A DNA stretch of 64,000 nt from Thermohalobaculum sp039027855 (GTDB lineage Bacteria > Pseudomonadota > Alphaproteobacteria > Rhodobacterales > Rhodobacteraceae), in the NCBI GenBank assembly GCA_039027855.1, contig JBCCJI010000011.1, positions 1 to 64,000 on the forward strand. The letters are read 5' to 3'. Below, piece after piece: positions 26,825 through 34,892 of this stretch. The position numbers and the translations under genes were made by a program. The notes beneath the pieces are model-generated. The model ran no database searches, was not told the DNA's origin, and worked only from the letters and a program-made list of their open reading frames with translations. The first letter of the stretch is position 1. Every line of letters begins with the position of its first letter.

Positions 26825-27670
26825 GTGAAGAGCCTGGTGAGCTGGCTGCAGCTCTCGCCCCTGTTGTCGGTGCTTGCCTTCTTCCTTGTGCTGCCGGTGG
26901 CGATGATCGTGACCGTCAGCTTCTGGGGCGCGACCGAGTGGTCGATCTACCCGGCCTTCCAGTTCGACAATTACGAGTTCCTGCTGGGCTCGCCCGTTAC
27001 CTATTCGGTGTTCGCCAACACCTTTATCTATGCGGGGCTGACCTGGGTCATCACGCTGGTGATCGGCTTTACCGTGGCGCATTTCCTGGCCTTCCACGTG
27101 CGCTCGCTCAGCTGGCAGATCGTGCTGTTCCTGATCTGCACGGTGCCGTTCTGGACCTCGAATATCATTCGCATGATCTCGTGGATCCCTTTTCTGGGGC
27201 GGAACGGCATCGCCAACACGGCGCTCATCGACCTTGGCCTTGTCGATGAGCCGGTGGAGTGGCTGCTGTTCTCCGACTTCGCCGTCGTGCTGGCCTTCGT
27301 GCATCTCTACACGCTGTTCATGGTCGTCCCGATCTTCAATACCATGATGCGGATCGACCGCTCGCTGATCGAGGCGGCGCGCGATCAGGGCGCCAGCGAC
27401 TGGCAGATCCTGCGCCATGTGATCATCCCGCTGTCCAAGCCCGGGATCATGATCGGCTCGATCTTCGTGGTCACGCTGGTGATGGGCGACTTCATCACCG
27501 TGCGGTTCATGTCAGGCTCGCAGTCGGCCAATGTCGGACGGCTCATCTCGAACGACGTGGCGCTGCTCGCCTATCCCTCGGCGGCGGCGACGGCGGTGAT
27601 CCTGCTGATCACGGTGCTGATCATGATCTCGATCATGCTGCGCTTCGTCGACATCCGGAAGGAGCTGTGA
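26825..27670 (+). CDS. ABC importer permease, PotB-like
   Basis: 281 residues with six membrane helices. The EAA loop is SLIEAARDQGASDWQILRHVIIPLSKPGI, characteristic of binding-protein-dependent permeases, and the N-terminus LLSVLAFFLVLPVAMIVTVSFWG fits PotB. Starts on GTG 26825. The second permease follows after 2 nt. Confidence 0.9.
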   Translation: MKSLVSWLQLSPLLSVLAFFLVLPVAMIVTVSFWGATEWSIYPAFQFDNYEFLLGSPVTYSVFANTFIYAGLTWVITLVIGFTVAHFLAFHVRSLSWQIVLFLICTVPFWTSNIIRMISWIPFLGRNGIANTALIDLGLVDEPVEWLLFSDFAVVLAFVHLYTLFMVVPIFNTMMRIDRSLIEAARDQGASDWQILRHVIIPLSKPGIMIGSIFVVTLVMGDFITVRFMSGSQSANVGRLISNDVALLAYPSAAATAVILLITVLIMISIMLRFVDIRKEL

Positions 27671-27672
27671 GG

Positions 27673-28503
27673 ATGGCGGGGCAGCGGCGACCGGCGTCCT
27701 TCTATGCCCTCGCGGCGTTCTTCGCGCTCTTCATCCTGTTTCTCTACGGGCCGACGATCACCATCGCGATCCTGTCGTTCCAGGGAGAGCGCGGTGGGCT
27801 GACCTTCCCGATGAACGGCGTCTCGACCTACTGGTATGTGGACCTGTTCGAGGAGCAGGCCGTGGGCGATATCTGGGGTTCGTTCCAGCGCTCCTTCACC
27901 CTCGGGCTGATGGTGATGGTCACCACCGTAGTATTCTCGGTGCTGGCGGGGCTGGCCTTTCGGCGGCGGTTCTACGGGGCTGGGCTGGTCTTCAACCTCG
28001 TGCTGATGAGCTTGATCATCCCGTCGATCCTGATCTCGCTCGGCGTCGGCCTGATCTTCAGCCAGCTCGACTGGGAGGTGCATTGGACGACCTCCGGTTT
28101 CGGCTCACAGCTCACCTGGACGCTGCCCTTTGGCGTCCTGATCATGTTCGCCGTCTTCAGCCGCTTTAACCGCGCCTATGAGGAAGCGGCCCGCGATCAG
28201 GGTGCTACGGCCTGGCAGACCGTGCGTTTCGTCGTGCTGCCGATCATCGCGCCCAGCCTGATTGGCGTGGCGCTGTTCGGTTTCACGCTGAGTTACGACG
28301 AGTTCGCGCGCACGCTGCTGACGGCGGGCAGCCGGAACACGCTGCCGCTCGAGATCTTCGGCATGACGACGAATGTGACGACGCCGGTGCTCTATGCGCT
28401 CGGCACGCTGACGACCGCGTTTTCCTTCCTGATCATCGGCGTCTCGATGGCAACGGTGCTGATCCTGCGCCGGCGCCGCCTCGCCCGGGCCAAGGGGCGG
28501 TGA
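27673..28503 (+). CDS. ABC importer permease, PotC-like
   Basis: 276 residues, six membrane helices. FILFLYGPTITIAILSFQGERGGLTFPMNG is typical of PotC, and the EAA loop is AYEEAARDQGATAWQTVRFVVLPIIAP. Start ATG 27673 has AGGAG upstream; translation before it is out-of-frame shadow of the previous gene. Its stop overlaps the racemase start, so transport and racemase are coupled. Confidence 0.9.
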   Translation: MAGQRRPASFYALAAFFALFILFLYGPTITIAILSFQGERGGLTFPMNGVSTYWYVDLFEEQAVGDIWGSFQRSFTLGLMVMVTTVVFSVLAGLAFRRRFYGAGLVFNLVLMSLIIPSILISLGVGLIFSQLDWEVHWTTSGFGSQLTWTLPFGVLIMFAVFSRFNRAYEEAARDQGATAWQTVRFVVLPIIAPSLIGVALFGFTLSYDEFARTLLTAGSRNTLPLEIFGMTTNVTTPVLYALGTLTTAFSFLIIGVSMATVLILRRRRLARAKGR

Positions 28504-29156
28504 TGCGCATCCTGTTCGTCAACCCCAACAGCACCGTTTCGATGACCGAGAAGATCGAAGCCGCCGCCCGCGCCGCCGCAGCACCCGATGTGACGGTGGA
28601 GGCCCGGACATCCCATGGCGGCCCGCCTGCGATCCAAGGGCGCGAGGATGGCGAGGCCGCGGTGGCGCCGCTGCTGAAGGAACTGGCGCGCGGGGTGGAC
28701 GACGGGTTCGACGCCTTCGTCATCGCCTGTTTCGACGACACGGGCCTCGCCGAGGCGCGCGCCGCCACCGGCCGGCCCGTCATCGGCATAGGGCAAAGCG
28801 CCTTTCACGCCGCCGCCATGCGGGGCGCGCGCTTCTCGGTGGTGACGACGCTCGCCGTCTCCGTCCCGGTGATCGAGGAGAACCTGGCGGCCAGCGGCCT
28901 TGACCGCGTCTGCCCGCGCGTCCGCGCCTCGGGCGTGCCGGTGCTGGCGCTGGAGACCGATCCCGAACCGTCGGAGCGCGCGGTCTCGGGCGAGATCGGT
29001 CGCGCTCTCGCCGAGGACGATATCGGCGCGGTTGTCCTCGGCTGCGCCGGCATGGCCGATCTCGCCGCCCGGATGACCCGCGCGCATGGCCTGCCGGTGA
29101 TCGACGGGGTCGCCGCCGCCTGCGGCTTTGCCCGCACGCTGGTGACGCTCGCATGA
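28503..29156 (+). CDS. Aspartate/glutamate/hydantoin racemase family protein
   Basis: 217 residues. N-terminus MRILFVNPNSTVSMTEKIE and paired catalytic cysteines in VIACFDDTGLAEAR and VVLGCAGMADLA, one per half of the pseudo-symmetric fold, place it in the Asp/Glu racemase superfamily, closest in style to hydantoin racemases. It interconverts stereoisomers by two-base cysteine chemistry. Lying between two importers, it probably acts on the imported compound. ATG 28503 overlaps the permease stop; a GTG directly before it is an alternative. Confidence 0.85.
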   Translation: MRILFVNPNSTVSMTEKIEAAARAAAAPDVTVEARTSHGGPPAIQGREDGEAAVAPLLKELARGVDDGFDAFVIACFDDTGLAEARAATGRPVIGIGQSAFHAAAMRGARFSVVTTLAVSVPVIEENLAASGLDRVCPRVRASGVPVLALETDPEPSERAVSGEIGRALAEDDIGAVVLGCAGMADLAARMTRAHGLPVIDGVAAACGFARTLVTLA

Positions 29157-29187
29157 GCCGCCGGCCACATCAGCGTTGGGCGGGCTG

Positions 29188-29865
29188 ATGGAGTTCCGCT
29201 TCTTCGAGATCTACCGCAATTCGGAGTATCTGTGGCTGCTGGCCGAGGGGGCGGCTTTTAGCGCAGGCCTGACCATCGCGGCCGCCACCCTTGGTTTCGC
29301 GCTGGCCATGGCGCTTGCCGGCGCGCGCTATGCCCGGGTGCCGGTGCTGGCCCAGAGCGCGACGGCCTATGTCGAGTTCACGCGCAACACGCCGCTGATC
29401 GTGCAGCTTTTCCTGGTGACCTTCGGCCTGCCGCAGCTGCTCGACTACCAATGGCCCTTCTGGGCCCATGCGCTGCTCGCGCTCACGCTGAATTTCTCGG
29501 CCTATTTCGCCGAGATCCTGCGCGCGGGCTTTGCCTCGGTTGGCAGCGGTCAGTTCGAGGCAGCGCGCGCCCTGGGCCTCGCACCCGTGCGGATTTTCTT
29601 CAAGATCGTGTTCCCGCAGGCCACGGCCAAGATGTACCCGGCGCTCGGCAGCCAGTTCATCTTTCTGTTCCTGACCACCGGCGTGATCTCGGAGATCGGC
29701 GTGACCGACCTCACCCATGCCGGCGTTTTCATCGACAGCCGCACCTTCCGCTCGTTCGAGGTCTTCCTCACCCTGACCGTGATCTACATCGCGCTATCCC
29801 TCGGCTTCAAAACCGCGCTTGCCCTGGCAGAGCGGCGCCTGTTTCCCTGGCAGGAAGCGCGATGA
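29188..29865 (+). CDS. Polar amino-acid ABC importer permease (HisM/GlnP-like) 1
   Basis: 225 residues. The hydrophobic profile and the blocks YVEFTRNTPLIVQLFLVTFGLPQLL and FSAYFAEILRAGFASVGSGQFEAARALGLAPVRIFFKIVFPQA are diagnostic of HisMQ-type permeases. ATG 29188 is preferred over a TTG at 29176. It overlaps the second permease by 4 nt (ATGA). No PAAT-type ATPase is encoded in the cluster. Confidence 0.9.
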   Translation: MEFRFFEIYRNSEYLWLLAEGAAFSAGLTIAAATLGFALAMALAGARYARVPVLAQSATAYVEFTRNTPLIVQLFLVTFGLPQLLDYQWPFWAHALLALTLNFSAYFAEILRAGFASVGSGQFEAARALGLAPVRIFFKIVFPQATAKMYPALGSQFIFLFLTTGVISEIGVTDLTHAGVFIDSRTFRSFEVFLTLTVIYIALSLGFKTALALAERRLFPWQEAR

Positions 29866-30566
29866 GGGACCTGTTCGCCGAGACCCTGGGCAGGCCCTTC
29901 GGCATCGTGCTGTTTCAGCTGCTGGAGGCGACGCAGTTCACGCTGTACTTGACCGCCATCGCCTTTATCGCGGGCGGCGCGGTCGGCATGGGCGTCACGC
30001 TGGCCCGCATCGCGCCGAACCGATGGGCGCGGCGTCTGTCGATCAGCTATATCTGGCTCTTCCAATCCACCCCGCTTCTGATGCTGCTGTTTCTGACCGG
30101 CCTCGGCGCGCCCCGCTTTCTGGGGGTGAATATCGACCCCTGGATCGCGGCCTCGGTCTCGCTGACGCTTTATGCCAGCGCCTATCTCGCCGATGTCTGG
30201 CGCGGCGCGCTGGAGAGCATCCCCAAGGGGCAATGGGAGGGCGCGTTCGCCGTTGGCCTGCGCTTTGTCCCGGCGCTCTGGCGGGTGGTGCTGCCACAGG
30301 CGATCCGCATCGCCTTAGCACCGACCGTCGGCTTCATGGTGCAGATCGTGAAAGGCACCTCGCTCGCCTACATCATCGGCTTTCATGACCTGATGAGCAT
30401 CGGCAAGCGCTGGGCCAACGCACCCGTCGACGGGACCGAGCCCTTCATCATCTTCCCGCTGATGGCGCTCATCTATTTCGCCATCTGCTTTCCCCTCTCG
30501 CTGGCCTCGCGCGCGCTCGAAAGGCGTCTCGGGACCGTGTCGAGGACCCCGCTCGCCACTGCCTGA
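29862..30566 (+). CDS. Polar amino-acid ABC importer permease (HisM/GlnP-like) 2
   Basis: 234 residues, about five helices. WLFQSTPLLMLLFLTGLGAP corresponds to the RxTPxL block with Gln-Ser before Thr-Pro, and SAYLADVWRGALESIPKGQWEGAFAVGLRFVPALWRVVLPQAIRIALAP is the EAA-loop region. Heteromeric partner of the permease at 29188. Start ATG 29862 in an ATGA overlap. Confidence 0.9.
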   Translation: MRDLFAETLGRPFGIVLFQLLEATQFTLYLTAIAFIAGGAVGMGVTLARIAPNRWARRLSISYIWLFQSTPLLMLLFLTGLGAPRFLGVNIDPWIAASVSLTLYASAYLADVWRGALESIPKGQWEGAFAVGLRFVPALWRVVLPQAIRIALAPTVGFMVQIVKGTSLAYIIGFHDLMSIGKRWANAPVDGTEPFIIFPLMALIYFAICFPLSLASRALERRLGTVSRTPLATA

Positions 30567-30589
30567 CCCCCAACCGAGGAGACCCTCTG

Positions 30590-31372
30590 ATGAAGATGAT
30601 CCTGACATGGCTCGCCGCCGCCGCGCTGTTCGTGGCCCCCGCCTTGCCGGCCAAGGCCGATCTGGCCGACATCCTGTCCGCCGGCACCGTCAAGATCGCG
30701 GTGCCCGAGAATTTCCCGCCCTTCGGCGCGCTCGGCGCTGAGGGCGAGCACGAGGGCTATGACGTCGACGTCGCGAAGCTGATCGCCGAGGATCTGGGCG
30801 TCGAGCTTGAACTGGTCCCGGTGACTTCGGACCAGCGCATCCCGTTTCTCGAGACCGACCGCGTCGACCTCGTGATTTCATCCATGGGCGCCAACCCGCA
30901 GCGGGCCAAGTCGATCTGGTTCTCCAGCGCCTATGCGCCGTTCTTCTCGGGCGCCTTCGCGTCCAGCGACAAATCCATCGCCTCGATCGCCGATCTCGCG
31001 GGCATGAAGGTCGGCCTGACCGGGGGCACGCTGGAGGATCTGGAGCTGACCGACGCGGCGCCCGAGGGCACCGAGATCATCCGCTTCGGCGACAACGCGG
31101 CCACGCTGGAGGCCTTCAAATCCGGCCAGGTCGACGTGCTCGTGACGGGTAACGTCGTCGCCTCGACCCTGTCCGCCGCCAACCCCGATCTGGACATGGA
31201 GACGAAGTTCATCATGAAGGACAGCCCCGCCTTCATCGGGGTGAAGAAGGGCAATCTTGACCTGCTGCAGTGGGTGAACGTCTTCATCCTGCACAAGACG
31301 CTGGGCGGTGAGCTCAACGCCTTCTCGGAGAAGTGGCTCGGCCAAAGCCTGCCGCCGCTGCCAGCGCTCTGA
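30590..31372 (+). CDS. Amino-acid ABC solute-binding protein (SBP_bac_3)
   Basis: 260 residues with a Sec signal peptide (MILTWLAAAALFVAPALPAKA). The family 3 binding fold is evident from VKIAVPENFPPFG, GYDVDVAKLIAEDLGVELELVPV, QRIPFLETDRVDLVISSMG (usual aspect of ligand Arg/Asp sites) and ADLAGMKVGLTGGT. It binds a polar amino acid or organic anion for the two permeases just upstream. GAGGAG precedes the ATG. Last gene of the cluster. Confidence 0.9.
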   Translation: MKMILTWLAAAALFVAPALPAKADLADILSAGTVKIAVPENFPPFGALGAEGEHEGYDVDVAKLIAEDLGVELELVPVTSDQRIPFLETDRVDLVISSMGANPQRAKSIWFSSAYAPFFSGAFASSDKSIASIADLAGMKVGLTGGTLEDLELTDAAPEGTEIIRFGDNAATLEAFKSGQVDVLVTGNVVASTLSAANPDLDMETKFIMKDSPAFIGVKKGNLDLLQWVNVFILHKTLGGELNAFSEKWLGQSLPPLPAL

Positions 31373-31386
31373 GAGCCAAGCCGCAG

Positions 31387-31416
31387 AGCCTGCGTGGTCC
31401 GAGGGTCGCGCAGGCT
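31387..31416. terminator. Hairpin between convergent genes
   Basis: Perfect 8-bp stem AGCCTGCG/CGCAGGCT with a 14-nt loop between the binding-protein gene and the convergent lysozyme-like gene. Position suggests a bidirectional transcript end, but no T-tract is present. Confidence 0.35.
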
Positions 31417-31436
31417 ATCAGCCGCGCAGCGCGGCC

Positions 31437-32480
31437 TTAGGCTTCCGCCATTCTCAGCGCGCCTTCGCGGAAGCGGGCATTGCGCCAGGCAACCCGCTTG
31501 CCATAGCGCCCTTTGCCAAGCTTGTGCGCCCAGGCCGCCTTGAACTCCGCCGCGGCGCCCAGGGGATCGAAGCTGGCTTTGGACGGGTCGAGCAGGCGCC
31601 ACATCTCGCGGATATGCTTGGTCGAGCCCCAGGGGCCGATGCCGGCCGGGTTCCAGCGCGCGTCGATCAGCGCCAACTGGATCCAACCGTGCAGATCCCG
31701 CCCATAGGGGTACTTTTTGTACATGCCGCCGCAGAAATAGGCCGCCTGCTTGCGCGCCAGGCGCACGCCGCCGCCGGGAGAGATGCGCAGCCTTGCGATC
31801 GATCGGCTGGACTTTGCGCCGGCCTTGCCGTCGAACACCCGGCACCAATCGGCGTAGATCTCGTCCAGATCCGCCCGGCCGCCACCGCGCCCGACCATCT
31901 GCACACCATAGCGGTTCATGATCTCGCGGCAGAACCCCCGACCGGCGAGGCGCCGCTTCTCGCGCGTCTTGTGGGGCGTGTCGACCAGGCATCCCACACC
32001 GATCGTCACCAGATCGCGGGTATCGCAGTAGAAATGCGGGATGTCGCCCTCGCTGTAACGAAGATGCGCGAACAGGACGGCCATCGCCTGATCGTCCTCC
32101 ACCAGCGGGAGCGAGCGGGTGTAGGGGATGCTGGCGGGCAGGCTCTCCGCAGCCGGCCGCACCGGGCATGAGATCGTGTTCAGGGTTTTCTCGGCCCAGA
32201 CCGCGGCCGAGGTCATCTGGTTCAGATGGCGGAGCGTCCGGCCACCGGGATCGACGCGCCCGTCCGGCTTGCGGCTGCCGACCACTTTCTCCTGGAAATC
32301 CTCGATGGCGCGCATCGTGTTGGGACCGTTGCGTCCATCGACCGACAGCGTTTTTCGCGCCGGCGGCGCCATGAGGTTGAGCCGTGCCTGCACCAGGGCC
32401 ACATCCGCCGGGCGGTTGTCGCCCTTGCGCCCAACACTGCCCACGATGACGAGTGTCTGGCTACTCTCCCACGCACCCAT
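31437..32480 (-). CDS. Peptidoglycan-binding protein with lysozyme-like (GH24-type) domain
   Basis: 347 residues. Residues about 8-90 form a PG_binding_1-like domain (ALVQARLNLMAPP, VDGRNGPNTMRAIEDFQEKVV). The following domain contains RYSEGDIPHFYCDTRDLVTIGVG: Glu, Asp and Thr have the exact spacing (9 and 6) of the T4 lysozyme catalytic triad, and TIGVG matches its TIGIG. No signal peptide is visible, so export may need another route or the N-terminus may be incomplete. Start ATG 32480 is chosen by domain position. Not part of a phage module here. Activity as muramidase is inferred. Confidence 0.6.
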   Translation of the reverse strand: MGAWESSQTLVIVGSVGRKGDNRPADVALVQARLNLMAPPARKTLSVDGRNGPNTMRAIEDFQEKVVGSRKPDGRVDPGGRTLRHLNQMTSAAVWAEKTLNTISCPVRPAAESLPASIPYTRSLPLVEDDQAMAVLFAHLRYSEGDIPHFYCDTRDLVTIGVGCLVDTPHKTREKRRLAGRGFCREIMNRYGVQMVGRGGGRADLDEIYADWCRVFDGKAGAKSSRSIARLRISPGGGVRLARKQAAYFCGGMYKKYPYGRDLHGWIQLALIDARWNPAGIGPWGSTKHIREMWRLLDPSKASFDPLGAAAEFKAAWAHKLGKGRYGKRVAWRNARFREGALRMAEA

Positions 32481-32596
32481 GGCCGACCGCCCCGCTTGCT
32501 TCACACGCAAAGCGTTTTCCAGGCCCGCCCTAGGGTCAATCGCACGATGGTCGCGCAGATCCTCCCGCGCCATCGTCGGCGTCGCCCGGCGGCATG

Positions 32597-33535
32597 TCAG
32601 CTTGTGGACTGCTCCTCCAGCCGGTCCGTCGCAGGTGGCGGTGCTGCCACGAGAGCCGACAGCTGCTGGCGAAGTTCGGCATCCATTTCAAAGCGGATGG
32701 CGGCGAGCGAGGGGGCGAGCTGGACGGTATCGCGGCCCGAAATGATCGGCACCGGCGCCCAGTCCTCGCCATGGGGCCTGGCCAGGCGTTGATGAGCCAC
32801 CCAGGCCACGGCGAGGGTCGCCGCATGCACGTCATGCGCCCTCGAGATCTCAACAAGCCGCGTGGCGGCCTCGTGCATGGCGGCCTGCCCATAGCGCCGG
32901 GCGTAGCGCTCGTTCTCGGTCAGCCGGCCGTCTCCGCCCGCGGCGTACTTGCCCGTCAGCAGCCCACCGCCCAGCGGCGAGTAGCAATGCGCCGCGATCC
33001 CCTGATCCGCCGCCATGGGCAGGATCTCGACCTCGGCCTGGCGCTTGACCAGCGAGTACATCGGTTGGATGTGCCCGATCTGCACCCCTAGGCGCGTGGC
33101 GATGGCCACGGCCTTCATCACCTGCCAGGCGGCATAGTTGGACAGGCCGATGCTGCCGATCTCGCCGGCGAGCTGCATCACGGCCATGGCCGTGATGCTC
33201 TCCTCCAACGGCGTCTCAGGGTCGAAGCGGTGGAGATAGAGACAGTCCACCCGATCGAGACCCAGGCGCCGGCGCGAGATGTCGAACTGCGCACGGATGT
33301 TCGTAGCCCCAGCACCCCCGGTATAGCCAACCTTGGTGGCGACCTGGGGCCCCGTGTCGGGATCGGCCGCGATCAGCCGGCCGAGGATCTCTTCCGAGGC
33401 GCCCTCGGTGTAGAGATACGCGGTGTCGAACCAGGTGATCCCGGCCTCGCGACAGGCATGGTAGGTGGCGGCCGCGGTCTTCTCGTCCGACGTGCCACCC
33501 CATTGCATGGTGCCAAAGACGACCTCGTTGCTCAC
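32597..33535 (-). CDS. Aldo/keto reductase
   Basis: 312 residues, (beta/alpha)8 NADPH-dependent oxidoreductase. Catalytic tetrad residues are visible: Asp and Tyr in WFDTAYLYTEG, Lys in VATKVGY, His in CLYLHRFDP. The C-terminal cofactor loop PVPIISGRDTVQLAPSLAAI is typical of the YajO/Tas-like group. GTG 33535 has GAGGGAA upstream and begins the barrel at SNEVVFGTMQWGG; the longer upstream frame is not homologous. Substrate unknown. Divergent from the RND pump. Confidence 0.88.
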   Translation of the reverse strand: MSNEVVFGTMQWGGTSDEKTAAATYHACREAGITWFDTAYLYTEGASEEILGRLIAADPDTGPQVATKVGYTGGAGATNIRAQFDISRRRLGLDRVDCLYLHRFDPETPLEESITAMAVMQLAGEIGSIGLSNYAAWQVMKAVAIATRLGVQIGHIQPMYSLVKRQAEVEILPMAADQGIAAHCYSPLGGGLLTGKYAAGGDGRLTENERYARRYGQAAMHEAATRLVEISRAHDVHAATLAVAWVAHQRLARPHGEDWAPVPIISGRDTVQLAPSLAAIRFEMDAELRQQLSALVAAPPPATDRLEEQSTS

Positions 33536-33817
33536 ACACTGTTCCCTCGGTGGCCGACCATCATCCCTAAGGCGCCGCGCGCCCAAGCGCCACACCGGCC
33601 GACCGCGCGAGCGACGGCCAGGACACGAGCCCGCGCTGCGGTCGGCGCGCGCGTCGAGCCCGATGCTGACCGCGACACCGGGGGGGCTGAGGTCAAGACC
33701 ATTTCGATCCAGGGACCTTCTTCCTAACCATCGCTTCAGGGCGCGATGCGTCCCGCGCAGCGACAAGGCAGACACGAGGGAGAGCCGCTTGAAACCGTCG
33801 ATCCGGGCGGCATTGCC
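33536..33817. other. Divergent region and likely original start of the RND adaptor gene
   Basis: Contains promoters for the aldo-keto reductase and the RND operon. A strong ribosome site GAGGGAG (33776-33782) precedes TTG 33789, which opens MKPSIRAAL in a frame different from the adaptor frame that begins at 33818; see finding on a possible frameshift. Confidence 0.45.
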
Positions 33818-34888
33818 ATGGCATGGGCCAACGCTCAGCCCGCGGCGGCTCAGAACGCCCCGGCGCCGGCCTTGGGCGTAGCCCCGGCCGAGCGCAGCGA
33901 TCTGAGAGCGACAGCCGTCTTCTCAGGGCGCCTGGTTGCCGCGCAAAAGGTCGATATCCAGGCGCGTGTTTCGGGTTTTCTCGAAGAGATCGCCTTTGAA
34001 GAAGGCGCGCGCGTCAGTGCAGGCGATCTGCTCTACCGCATTGAGGACGACCCCTACACCGCAGCCCTCGGGCAGGTCGACGGCCAGATCGCCGCCGCGG
34101 CGGCCGAGCGCCGGCTGGCCGAGATCGAACGAGACCGCAAACAGCAGCTCGTCGAGCGCCAGACCGTCGCGCAATCCGAGCTCGACGTGGCGGAGGCAAA
34201 CCTCGGACGCGCCGATGGTGAGATCGCGCGGCTGCAGGCCGAACGGGCCCGCGCCGAGCTCGACGTGGATTATACGGCCATCCAGGCGCCCTTCGATGGG
34301 GTGATGAGCCTGAACGCCTGTGATATCGGCGCCTTTGTCGGCCCCGACAGCGGCGCGCTGGTAACGCTGACGCGGCTGAACCCCATGACGGTCGAGTTCC
34401 CCGTGGCCACAGCGCTGGTCCTCGACTATCGGCGCCAGGCGGTTGCAGGCCAGACCGGCAGCGTCTCGGTCACGCTCCAGCTGCCGGATGGCACGACCTA
34501 CGATCGGGCAGGCCGCATCGATTTCGTCGATGCCGAGGTCGATGCGGGCACCGACACGGTGACCGTCCGCGCGGTCTTTGCGAACCCCGACGGCCTGCTG
34601 ATCGACGGTGCGCTGGTCTCGGTCGCGCTGAGGGGCGACACCCCGCAAGAGGTGCTGAACGTGCCGAGCCGGGCGATCAGCCGTGATCAGATCGGCGCCT
34701 TCGTCCTGGTGGTCGATGACGCCAGCATCGTCGAGCTGCGCCGTGTCGAGGTGACCCGCAGCACCGACGGGCGCAGCGTGATCACCAGCGGACTGGAGGC
34801 GGGGGAGAACGTCATCGTCGACGGGCTGAACAAGGTACGCCCGGGCCTCCGGGTCGATGCGGCCGTCGCCAACACCACGGGCGGTTGA
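33818..34888 (+). CDS. RND efflux periplasmic adaptor (membrane fusion protein)
   Basis: 356 residues from ATG 33818. Family blocks are VFSGRLVAAQKVDIQARVSGFLEEIAFEEGARVSAGDLLYRIED (lipoyl/barrel-sandwich), the coiled-coil hairpin QIAAAAAERRLAEIERDRK through AEANLGRADGEIARLQAE, then YTAIQAPFDGVM and the beta-barrel and membrane-proximal parts. It links an AcrB-type pump to an outer-membrane channel, whose gene is not here. The start is uncertain: no signal peptide or lipobox is in this frame, although MKPSIRAAL lies just upstream in another frame. The pump gene follows after 4 nt. Confidence 0.85.
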   Translation: MAWANAQPAAAQNAPAPALGVAPAERSDLRATAVFSGRLVAAQKVDIQARVSGFLEEIAFEEGARVSAGDLLYRIEDDPYTAALGQVDGQIAAAAAERRLAEIERDRKQQLVERQTVAQSELDVAEANLGRADGEIARLQAERARAELDVDYTAIQAPFDGVMSLNACDIGAFVGPDSGALVTLTRLNPMTVEFPVATALVLDYRRQAVAGQTGSVSVTLQLPDGTTYDRAGRIDFVDAEVDAGTDTVTVRAVFANPDGLLIDGALVSVALRGDTPQEVLNVPSRAISRDQIGAFVLVVDDASIVELRRVEVTRSTDGRSVITSGLEAGENVIVDGLNKVRPGLRVDAAVANTTGG

Positions 34889-34892
34889 GACC

